This document shows positions 50,529 through 57,692 of a stretch of 64,000 bases of DNA, one piece after another. The translations under genes and the position numbers were made by a program. The notes under the pieces are model-generated. The model was not told the DNA's origin. It saw nothing but the letters and a program-made list of their open reading frames with translations, and ran no database searches. The stretch is from the NCBI GenBank assembly GCA_041488095.1, contig JBGPOP010000014.1, positions 1 to 64,000 of the forward strand. Direction: 5' to 3'. Origin of the DNA: DASYPQ01 sp041488095 (GTDB taxonomy: Bacteria; Planctomycetota; UBA1135; GCA-002686595). The number at the start of each line of letters is the position of its first letter. The first letter of the stretch is position 1.

Positions 50529-51691
50529 CAGGACCTCCTCGCGAGGGTGTCCGCGACGACCGCCTGCCCGAGCGCGAGGCCGCCGTCGCCCGGAGGGACT
50601 TCGCGGTGCAGGAACACGGGGCACCGCGAAGCGAGACAGGCGCGGATGCGCTCGGCGAGCAGCGCGTTCTGGAAGCAGCCGCCGGTCAGGACGACGGGCA
50701 GCGGCCCGGTGAGGCGCATCGCGTCCCCGACTGCGAGCGCCGTCGCCGCCGCGACCGTGTCGTGGAAACGGGCGGAGATCGAGGCCGGCGCGATGCCCCG
50801 GACGAGCTCGTCGACCACGGCGCGCACGAGCGGCCGGAAGTCGATCTCGGCTGAGCCACCATCGCGGTCGATCGCGAACGGGTAGATTCCGCGCTCGCGC
50901 GGATCGGCGGCGAGGTTCCAGCGCGTCGCCACCTCCCCCGCGCGGGTCGAGACCGCGATCCCGAGGACAAGGGCTCCGAGCGCGTCGAAGTACCGGCCCA
51001 TGCCGTGCGCCAGGGGCGAGCGCACGCCCGCGGCGACGATGCCCCGCACGGCGGCGATCCGGTCGGGCCGGACTCCACGGAAGAGCGGGATCCGGTCGAG
51101 CGGAGGATCACCGGCGAAGGCGTCGTCGAGGAGCGCGAGCGCGATCCTCCATGGCTCGCGGATCGCCTGGTCCCCGCCTGCGAGCGGGATCGGGCGCAGC
51201 GTCGCCAGGCGGTCGAAGCTCCCGCGGTCCGCGCGCAGGATCTCGCCCCCCCAAGCCGTCCCGTCCGTGCCGAGTCCCGTGCCGTCGTACGCGATCCCGA
51301 GGACCGCCCCCTCGATCCCGTGCTCGGCGATTGCGCTCGCGACGTGCGCGTGGTGGTGCTGGACGCCGATCCGCTGGACGCCGTCCCGGCGCATCGCGTA
51401 CTGCGTGGAGAAGTAGTCCGGGTGGAGATCGTGCGCGACGACCTCGGCCCTGACGCCCACGAAGCGCTCGAGGTCCTCGACGGATCGCTCGAACGCCTCG
51501 CAGGAATCCAGCGTCTCGAGGTCGCCTACGTTGGGGCCGAGCCACGCCGACCCGCCGATCCCGAGGCAGACGGCATTCTTGAAGTGCGCGCCGCAGGCGA
51601 GCACGGGGCGCGCGAAGGGCCGACGGACGGGGATCGGGCGCGGCGCAGGTCCGCGCGCGGGACGCCGCGCGACCGGAGCGCCGGTGATCAC
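50528..51691 (-). CDS. hypF: HypF-like carbamoyltransferase reduced to the C-terminal Kae1 domain
   Basis: 387 aa from GTG 51691, which overlaps the stop of the maturation protease gene. The protein is recognisable as HypF from LACGAHFKNAVCL and WLGPNVGDLE through VQHHHAHVASAIAEHG, AYDGTGLGTDG, and VLTGGCFQNALL to EVPPGDGGLALGQA. Normal HypF is ~750 aa and also has acylphosphatase, two zinc-finger and YrdC-like domains at the N-terminus; none is encoded here or upstream. The frame upstream (to 51859) has no family sequence. This part holds the site that transfers the carbamoyl group to HypE; formation of carbamoyl-AMP would need a YrdC-like partner from elsewhere. Confidence 0.9.
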   Translation of the reverse strand: MITGAPVARRPARGPAPRPIPVRRPFARPVLACGAHFKNAVCLGIGGSAWLGPNVGDLETLDSCEAFERSVEDLERFVGVRAEVVAHDLHPDYFSTQYAMRRDGVQRIGVQHHHAHVASAIAEHGIEGAVLGIAYDGTGLGTDGTAWGGEILRADRGSFDRLATLRPIPLAGGDQAIREPWRIALALLDDAFAGDPPLDRIPLFRGVRPDRIAAVRGIVAAGVRSPLAHGMGRYFDALGALVLGIAVSTRAGEVATRWNLAADPRERGIYPFAIDRDGGSAEIDFRPLVRAVVDELVRGIAPASISARFHDTVAAATALAVGDAMRLTGPLPVVLTGGCFQNALLAERIRACLASRCPVFLHREVPPGDGGLALGQAVVADTLARRS

Positions 51692-52176
51692 GACGGCCTC
51701 CGCACGAGGTCGTGGCCCAGGCTCCGCGCCTCCAGAGCTACCGCGTCCACGAGGCTCCCGAGGTTTCGCTCGACTACGGGCGAGAGGTCGAGCCCTAGCT
51801 CCATCCGCTCGGGCACGAGGCCGAGGAGGCAGAGCCGGCGCGGCATCGCGCCGAGCCAACGCAGCCCGTCGAGGAGGTCCGCGACGCCGATCTGGTGCGG
51901 CGAGAGGCGCGATTGCACGGCCGGACCGACTTCGTCGCCCTCGAGGTGCACGAGGGTCCCGGGCGGGGCGTCGGAACGCACGGCATCGACGAGGATCGCC
52001 GTGTCGATGCCGGCGAGCCGCGGAAGGAGCGCCATCCCGAGCGTGCCGCCGTCCAGGACCTCGAGGTCGTCGGGGAGCGCGTAGTCCTCGCGCAGGAGCT
52101 CGACCGCGTGCACGCCGACCCCGTCGTCCTGCAGGAGGACGTTGCCGAGGCCGAGGATCACCGCGCGTCTAGCCAC
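51688..52176 (-). CDS. Hydrogenase maturation protease (HyaD/HybD family)
   Basis: 162 aa from GTG 52176. ILGLGNVLLQDDGVGVHAVE carries the first nickel-sensing acidic residue; VLDGGTLGMALLP and VDAVRSDAPPGT the second; LSPHQIGVADLL the His. It cleaves the C-terminal 15 residues of the large subunit after nickel insertion. It overlaps the cytochrome b gene by 8 bp and the HypF-like gene by 4 bp. Confidence 0.93.
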   Translation of the reverse strand: MARRAVILGLGNVLLQDDGVGVHAVELLREDYALPDDLEVLDGGTLGMALLPRLAGIDTAILVDAVRSDAPPGTLVHLEGDEVGPAVQSRLSPHQIGVADLLDGLRWLGAMPRRLCLLGLVPERMELGLDLSPVVERNLGSLVDAVALEARSLGHDLVRRPS

Positions 52177-52927
52177 CCTTCTCCGTCTCCCGGTCGATGA
52201 AGCGGTAGCCCGAGTGCACGAGGTCCTCGCGCGGGACGAACTTCCAGCCGGTGAAGATCGACTCGACCGTGCCGTTGACCTCGACGTGCGACATCAGGAC
52301 CGCGCTATAGACGTGGTGCACGACGAAGCCGATGAGCAGCCACATGACGACGTGGTGGATCCAGCGCGCCGACTGGAGACCGCCCAAGAGCGGGACGAGG
52401 AAGTCGAACCGGTGCATGATCGAGTGCACCCCAGCGCTCGCGGAGAACATCGCGAACCCGGTCGCGATCATGACCAGGTAGAGGGAGAACACCGCCATGT
52501 AGGAGAGGCCCGCGACCGGGTTGTGCCCGACGAAGCCAGGCGGCTTGCGCAGGAGGAACAGGTAGAACTTCAGGGTCGGAAGGATGCCCCGGCGGCGGAT
52601 CGCGCGGACGGGGAGGAGCTTGTCCCAGCGCGAGTACTTGTTTCCCGCGAACATCCAGGCGATGCGCGAGAGCGCCGAGAGAGTGAACACGATCGCCGCG
52701 TAGGAGTGGACGATCCGGATCGTGCCGGTCACGAAGCGATCCGTCGCCCGTCCGGGCACCATGAGGAACGGGTAGCCGATGTAGATCCCCGTCGCGGCCA
52801 GCACGACCATCGAGAGCGCGATCAGCCAGTGCGTGATCCGCACCGGCAGCTCCCACACGTACACCTGGGCCAGGCTGACGTTCTTGACCGGCGTCGAAGG
52901 CGTGACCTGGAGGCTCGCGGTGCTCAC
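52169..52927 (-). CDS. [NiFe]-hydrogenase b-type cytochrome subunit (HyaC/HupC type)
   Basis: 252 aa from GTG 52927, overlapping the large-subunit stop. Four to five helices with the haem-ligand pattern of Ni/Fe-hydrogenase cytochromes b: ELPVRITHWLIALSMVVLAA, TIRIVHSYAAIVFT, RWIHHVVMWLLIGFVVHHVY. It anchors the enzyme and sends electrons from H2 to quinone. This places the hydrogenase in the respiratory chain, where the alternative complex III would re-oxidise the quinol. Confidence 0.92.
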   Translation of the reverse strand: MSTASLQVTPSTPVKNVSLAQVYVWELPVRITHWLIALSMVVLAATGIYIGYPFLMVPGRATDRFVTGTIRIVHSYAAIVFTLSALSRIAWMFAGNKYSRWDKLLPVRAIRRRGILPTLKFYLFLLRKPPGFVGHNPVAGLSYMAVFSLYLVMIATGFAMFSASAGVHSIMHRFDFLVPLLGGLQSARWIHHVVMWLLIGFVVHHVYSAVLMSHVEVNGTVESIFTGWKFVPREDLVHSGYRFIDRETEKGG

Positions 52928-54630
52928 GGCCGCCTCACCACGGCGATCTCGCGGCCGCGCGCGTCGACCACGTGCACGCCGCACGCCATGCACGGGTCGA
53001 AGGAATGGACCGTGCGCAGGATCTCGAGCGGCTGCTCGGGATCGGCGATCGGCGTCTCGAGCAGCGCGGCCTCGTAGGGCCCGCGCTGGCCCTGGGCGTC
53101 CCGCGGTCCCGCGTTCCACGTGCTGGGCACGATGCACTGGTAGTTCGCGATCGTGCCCTTCCGGATGTGAACCCAGTGGCCGAGAGCTCCGCGGGGAGCC
53201 TCGTGGAAGCCCGCACCGGTGCAGTCCTCCGGCCAGCTGGAGGGATCCCACTTCGAGGTGTCCGCGATCCTGAGCTCGCCGCGCCCCATGTTCGCGACCA
53301 GCTCGTCGAGCCAGTCCCCCATCTTCTCCGCCAGGACCGCGGTCTCGATCCCGCGCGCCGCGACGCGGCCGAGCGTGGAGAAGAGCGCCGCGGGACCGAC
53401 GCCGAGGGACGCGAGCGCGCCGTCGATCCTCTTTTTCGCGGCCGCGTGGCCGGAGGCGTAGGCGACGAGCATGCGCGCGAGCGGTCCGACCTCCATGGGC
53501 AGGCCGTCGTAGCGCGGCGACTTGAGCCAGCTGTACTTCTGGTCCGTGTTCAGGCGCTGGTAGGGAGGCTCGGGCCCGGTGTAACGCGGCTTCGTCTCGC
53601 CCTGCGCGGGATGGAGGGCCGCCGCGTCGCCGCCGGAGTACTCGTACCAGGAGTGCGTGACGTACTCGGTGATCCTGGCCGGGTCGACCGCCTCGACCTT
53701 CGCGAGGTCGCGCGCGCGGATCACCCCTCCCGGCAGGAACTTGGCCGCATTCGGGCCGTCGCCCTCGGGGTATTCGCCGTACACGAGGTAGTTGCCGACG
53801 CCGGCGCCGTGGCCCGCCCAGTCCTTGTAGAAGGAGGCGACCGCCAGGAGGTCGGGGAGGTAGACCTGCTCGACGAAGCGGCGCGCGCCCTGGATCAGGC
53901 CGCGCATCTCCTCGATCGCGGTCAGGTTGATCGACGCCTGCTTCCCGGGGTCGACCGGCGTCGCCATCCCGCCGACGACGAAGCTCTGGAGGTGCGGATT
54001 CTTGCCGCCGAGGATCGCGTGGATCTTGATGAACTCGCGCTGCCAGTCGAGGGCCTCGAGGTAGTGCGCGACCGCGAGCAGGTTCGCCTCGGGCGGGAGT
54101 TTGTACGCCGGGTGACCCCAGTAGGCGTTGGCGAAGGGCCCGAGCTGACCGCGGTCCACGAAGTCCTTCAGCCGCTGCCGCACACCGGCGAAGTAGCGCG
54201 GGCTCGCGAGCGGCCACTCCGAGATCGAGCCGGCGAGCGCCGCGGTCTTGGCGGGATCCGCCGAGAGCGCCGAGACGATGTCCACCCAGTCGAGCGCGTG
54301 CAGGTGGTAGAAGTGGATCACGTGGTCCTGGACCATCTGCGCGGCCATGATGAGGTTCCGCAGGATCCGGGCGTTGGGCGGAGGCACGGCTCCGATCGCG
54401 TTCTCCACGGCGCGGATCGAGGCGATCGCGTGGACCGTCGTGCACACGCCGCAGATCCGCTGCGTGAAGACCCACGCGTCGCGCGGGTCGCGGCCCTTCA
54501 GGATGATCTCGATCCCGCGGAACATCGTGGAGGAGGACCAGGCGTCCTGGACCTTGCCCCCGTCGACCTCCGCCTCGATGCGCAGGTGGCCCTCGATGCG
54601 GGTCACCGGATCGACGACGACGTGGGTCAC
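52924..54630 (-). CDS. hyaB: [NiFe]-hydrogenase large subunit, group 1
   Basis: 568 aa from GTG 54630, overlapping the small-subunit stop. Active-site cysteines: RICGVC (Cys60, Cys63) and DPCMACGVH (Cys547, Cys550). The chain continues 15 residues past His553, the peptide removed by the maturation protease. N-terminal VDPVTRIEGHLRIEAEVDGG is typical. The large subunit binds H2 at the NiFe(CN)2CO site. Overall form agrees with membrane-bound uptake hydrogenases. Confidence 0.95.
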   Translation of the reverse strand: MTHVVVDPVTRIEGHLRIEAEVDGGKVQDAWSSSTMFRGIEIILKGRDPRDAWVFTQRICGVCTTVHAIASIRAVENAIGAVPPPNARILRNLIMAAQMVQDHVIHFYHLHALDWVDIVSALSADPAKTAALAGSISEWPLASPRYFAGVRQRLKDFVDRGQLGPFANAYWGHPAYKLPPEANLLAVAHYLEALDWQREFIKIHAILGGKNPHLQSFVVGGMATPVDPGKQASINLTAIEEMRGLIQGARRFVEQVYLPDLLAVASFYKDWAGHGAGVGNYLVYGEYPEGDGPNAAKFLPGGVIRARDLAKVEAVDPARITEYVTHSWYEYSGGDAAALHPAQGETKPRYTGPEPPYQRLNTDQKYSWLKSPRYDGLPMEVGPLARMLVAYASGHAAAKKRIDGALASLGVGPAALFSTLGRVAARGIETAVLAEKMGDWLDELVANMGRGELRIADTSKWDPSSWPEDCTGAGFHEAPRGALGHWVHIRKGTIANYQCIVPSTWNAGPRDAQGQRGPYEAALLETPIADPEQPLEILRTVHSFDPCMACGVHVVDARGREIAVVRRP

Positions 54631-55748
54631 GGCGCACCTCCCTTCCCCGCGGACGGCTCGTCCGGGGGCGGTGGCGCTGGCTTCCTCTTCTCGAGGACCA
54701 CTCGCATCAGGCCGTGGGCGGCGAAGGCGGCTCCGACCGCCGCGGCCGCGCCGATCCCGACCTTGTCGATCGGGGTCGCCAGGCCGAAACCGGGGACGCC
54801 CGGAAGGTGCCGGTAGAAGGGCGTCATCTTGTCCCAGAAACCGGGCTCGGCGCAGCCGACGCACGGGTGCCCGCAGCCGATCGGCCAGCTCGTCCCGCCG
54901 TTCCAGCGCACGTTCGGGCAGTTCTGGAACGTCACCGGCCCCTTGCACCCCATCTTGTAGAGGCAGTAGCCGGTGCGGTGCCCGTCGTCGCCCCAGCACT
55001 CGACGTACTGTCCGGCGTCGAAGTGCGCGCGCCGCTCGCAGTTGTCGTGGATGGTCTTGCCGTAGGCGAAGAGCGGGCGGCGGTATTTGTCGAGCGGCGG
55101 CCAGCGACCGAAAGTCAGGTAGTGGACGATCAGCGCGGTCAGGTTCTCCGCGTTCGCCGGGCAGGCCGGCAGGTGGATCAGCTCGCGGATCCCGGGCACC
55201 GCCTCCTCGACCGAGAGGGCTCCGGTCGGGTTCGGCGCCGCGGCCGGGATGCCGCCGAAGGACGCGCAGGTCCCCACCGCGATCGTCGCCGCCGAGCTCC
55301 CGCACACCTCGCGCGCGATCTCGAGCGCGGAGCGGCCGCCGATCGTGCAGTACGCACCGTTCGCGCCGGTCGGGATCGATCCCTCGACCACGGCGATGTA
55401 CTTCCCGCGCTGCGACTCGACCGCGTGCGCGAGCGCCTTCTCGGCGCGGTCTCCCGCGGCGGCCATGATCGTCTCGTGGTAGTCGACCGAGATCGTGTCG
55501 AGGATGAGATCCGCGACGCTCGGCCGCCCTGCGCGCAGGAAGGACTCGGTGTTCCCGGCGCAGTCCTGGAACTCGAGCCACACGAGCGTCGGCTTCTCCT
55601 TGCGCTCGATCGTCTGCGCGATGCGGGAGCCGAAGCTCCGCGGCAGCGCCAGCACCACAGCCATGTTCCCGCAGAAGGTCACGAACTCCCGCCGCGAGAC
55701 TCCCCGACGTTCCAGCTCGCGACCGAGCCACCCGGTGGACCGCTTCAT
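54627..55748 (-). CDS. hyaA: [NiFe]-hydrogenase small subunit, Tat-exported, first gene of the operon
   Basis: 373 aa from ATG 55748. Tat signal with Arg19-Arg20 (SRREFVTFCGNMAVVLALP). The proximal cluster motif, normally CxxC, reads QDCAGNTES: Cys63 present, Asn66 in place of the second Cys. Further proximal ligands are in GAYCTIGG and HLPACPANAENL. The distal cluster residues (KTIHDNCERR, GYCLYKMGCKG) and medial ones (NCPNVRWN, PIGCGHPCVGCAEP) are present. A C-terminal helix (VGIGAAAAVGAAFAAHGL) anchors it. It transfers electrons from the NiFe site to the cytochrome b. Confidence 0.94.
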   Translation of the reverse strand: MKRSTGWLGRELERRGVSRREFVTFCGNMAVVLALPRSFGSRIAQTIERKEKPTLVWLEFQDCAGNTESFLRAGRPSVADLILDTISVDYHETIMAAAGDRAEKALAHAVESQRGKYIAVVEGSIPTGANGAYCTIGGRSALEIAREVCGSSAATIAVGTCASFGGIPAAAPNPTGALSVEEAVPGIRELIHLPACPANAENLTALIVHYLTFGRWPPLDKYRRPLFAYGKTIHDNCERRAHFDAGQYVECWGDDGHRTGYCLYKMGCKGPVTFQNCPNVRWNGGTSWPIGCGHPCVGCAEPGFWDKMTPFYRHLPGVPGFGLATPIDKVGIGAAAAVGAAFAAHGLMRVVLEKRKPAPPPPDEPSAGKGGAP

Positions 55749-56134
55749 CGCTCGCACCTCCCGTCCTGTCCGGCCCGTGACGACGTCCGGACGCCCGTCA
55801 TTCTCTCGGCGGCCGGGGAGGCGCCGGTATCCGCCGCAGTGCGGAGATGGCGTGGAAGTTCGACGTAGATTGCGGGGCCGGGCGCTACATCCACCTCGCA
55901 TCCCGGTCCTCGCCGGAGCTCCTCCGTGGCCTCGTTCCGGCTCGCCCGGCTCTCCCTGCTGACGGCTGTCCCTCCCGAACCGCGCGTCGACGACGTCGGG
56001 AGCTGCTCTCCCCTCCTCAACTCCCCTGGCCGAGGGCGGCAAGGCAGCGGCTGGGGGTGGCCTCACCTACCTCCGACCCACTGCGCAACCCCGACCTGTC
56101 AAGCCCCGGTGGAGCGCCGGACCTCGAGTCCCCG
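55749..56134. other. Intergenic region upstream of the hydrogenase operon
   Basis: 386 bp between the hydrogenase start and the stop of a secreted-protein gene on the same strand. No supported gene. It should contain the hydrogenase promoter; no clear -35/-10 or -24/-12 pair was identified by eye. Confidence 0.4.
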
Positions 56135-57238
56135 TCAGGGAATCCACACCTCCGAGACGCCGTTGCCGATGTTCCAGGTGTTGCCCGGCGGGTTGGGGCA
56201 GAAGGTGGGCGAGGGATCTCGATAGTAGACCTGATAGTGGCGTGTCGCTCCCACCGGGATCGCATCGCCCAGCGCCGCCGAGCGCGCCGAGATCGACGGG
56301 TCGGCCCCCTGTGGAGCGGTCACGGCGCCTCCGACCGCATTCCTGTTGTAGAGGCGTTTCAGCGTCCCTCCGACGCAGCGCAGGCCATCTCCATAGTGCG
56401 TGGGCGCGATGGCGGCGTCGCCCTGAAGGAAGATGCTGAAGGAGGTGGGTCGCTCCCCCGAGCCGTGGAGGACGAGCGTGTCCGACGAGAGGCTCGGAGT
56501 TCCCGAGCCGGTGAGCAGCGCGCCGCCCGTGGTGACCGAGTTCTCGCAGCCGTGGCCGGGAATCCCGCTGTTCCCGCACGGGCAGGCGGCAGCGGTGCCG
56601 TCGCCGAAGCAGAACGCAGCGTGCTCGTCGATCCTGTGCAATTGCATGCCGTTGCACACCGCGCCCACCGTCGCGTCCGCGCCAGCCGCAAGGCCGGAGT
56701 GGGGACCCATGAAACCGCTGGAGTCGACCGTGACGAAGTGCCGCGCGTAGGTCACGCCATGCACGTGATATCCCGGCCACGATCCGCCTGAGATCTCGAG
56801 CCCGGTCGTGTTGTCGACGAACGTCTTCGCCATCAGCGTAGGGTTGTCCGGGCGCCACGCGTAGGTGATCAGCTCGTAGGTGCCCGGCTGGAGTCCGTTG
56901 AAGTAGAAGCAGGAGTCGACACCCGGGTTGTACGTGATCAGACCGTCGTTCATGAGCAAGGCGTCGTCCCCGCTGACGCTGGGATCGCTGGCCGCGATCA
57001 CGCCCGCTGCGCCGGCTTGCCAGAAAACTATGTTGGTCAAGCTGCCCGCGAGGTCCCTGAGGACGTAGTTGCCCGAGCTCGCCTGGATCGCATTCCAGTA
57101 CCCGGGGAGACCCGCCGCTGCGTAGCTCGACGACGGCCCGGCCGTCGGCTGGCCGAAATCGAGGTTGAAGGACTGTGCCGAGAGAGGTGCTGCGCAGAAC
57201 GCGAGCGCGACGGCGGCGGTGAGGAGTCTTTGACGCAT
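56135..57238 (-). CDS. Secreted protein with Cys-rich CFGDG C-terminal module
   Basis: 367 aa from ATG 57238, signal peptide LLTAAVALAFCAAPLSAQ. The first domain (FNLDFGQPTAGPSSSYAAAG, PGTYELITYAWRPDNPTLMA) is beta-rich. The C-terminal module repeats the pattern of 28790-29836: FCFGDGTAAACPCGNSG, HGCENSV, GDGLRCVGGTLKRLY, SARSAALGDAIP, YYRDPSPTFCPNP, ending NGVSEVWIP. Exported; role unknown. Confidence 0.75.
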   Translation of the reverse strand: MRQRLLTAAVALAFCAAPLSAQSFNLDFGQPTAGPSSSYAAAGLPGYWNAIQASSGNYVLRDLAGSLTNIVFWQAGAAGVIAASDPSVSGDDALLMNDGLITYNPGVDSCFYFNGLQPGTYELITYAWRPDNPTLMAKTFVDNTTGLEISGGSWPGYHVHGVTYARHFVTVDSSGFMGPHSGLAAGADATVGAVCNGMQLHRIDEHAAFCFGDGTAAACPCGNSGIPGHGCENSVTTGGALLTGSGTPSLSSDTLVLHGSGERPTSFSIFLQGDAAIAPTHYGDGLRCVGGTLKRLYNRNAVGGAVTAPQGADPSISARSAALGDAIPVGATRHYQVYYRDPSPTFCPNPPGNTWNIGNGVSEVWIP

Positions 57239-57461
57239 GGTTCAACCTGATTCTGGCAACTCTCTTGCCCTACGCGATGAGGAGCGGGCCAGCCTCCACG
57301 CGAGATCGTGCGCTGACACGCATCAGCCATCCTGAGCGTATGGCCGACATCCCAGGGAGTCAACGGAGGTCGCTCTCGCGTTCGTTCGAATCAGGGCTCT
57401 ACCTGAGGCGACCGAGGCAGGCGATCCCGGAGGAATCCGACGGGACCGGGAATCCCGATCA

Positions 57462-57485
57462 TGAGGGCCGTGCGGGGGGTTCGCC
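57462..57485. repeat. 24-bp dispersed repeat, copy 2
   Basis: Same 24-mer as at 30047-30070 with one mismatch, same orientation. Both copies lie in gene-poor gaps beside secreted-protein genes. A run of bases with weaker similarity follows each copy. Confidence 0.5.
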
Positions 57486-57532
57486 TCCTTATATCTGTGG
57501 CAGGTGCCCCGAGGTGCGCCGTGACTCAGGCG

Positions 57533-57634
57533 TTACTCGAAGGACTCTTCCGCCGCGAGCTGGAGCACGTGGATGCATGTGTCGCCGACCTGTTCGCCGC
57601 CGAAGATTTGCGCGACGGTGGAATGATTCAGCGT
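57533..57634 (-). pseudogene. Fragment of a Ser/Thr kinase gene
   Basis: The minus-strand frame reads TLNHSTVAQIFGGEQVGDTC then IHVLQLAAEESFE and a stop. It aligns with residues 66-97 of the kinase at the left edge (TVNHPNVAQIFGVDQVGDTC, FLVLELVTGEPLD), with about half or more identity and no gaps. Neither the glycine loop nor the catalytic loop is present nearby. It is a relic of a duplicated kinase gene within the 454-bp gap 57239-57692, which otherwise holds only the 24-bp repeat. Confidence 0.7.
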
Positions 57635-57692
57635 CGGCCGAGTGGCTGCTCGCGTGCGGGACCGAGGACGAGGCGGCGCGGGCCTCTGGATC

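Noticed and set aside
50528..51859. A longer HypF reading from 51859
   Set aside because: The added ~56 residues are Arg/Pro-rich, overlap the protease gene and show no acylphosphatase or zinc-finger motif, so the shorter start at 51691 was kept.
57380..57400. A GTTCGAATC string resembling a tRNA T-loop
   Set aside because: The bases on either side do not form the 5-bp T-stem, and no D-arm, anticodon arm or acceptor pairing is found around it.
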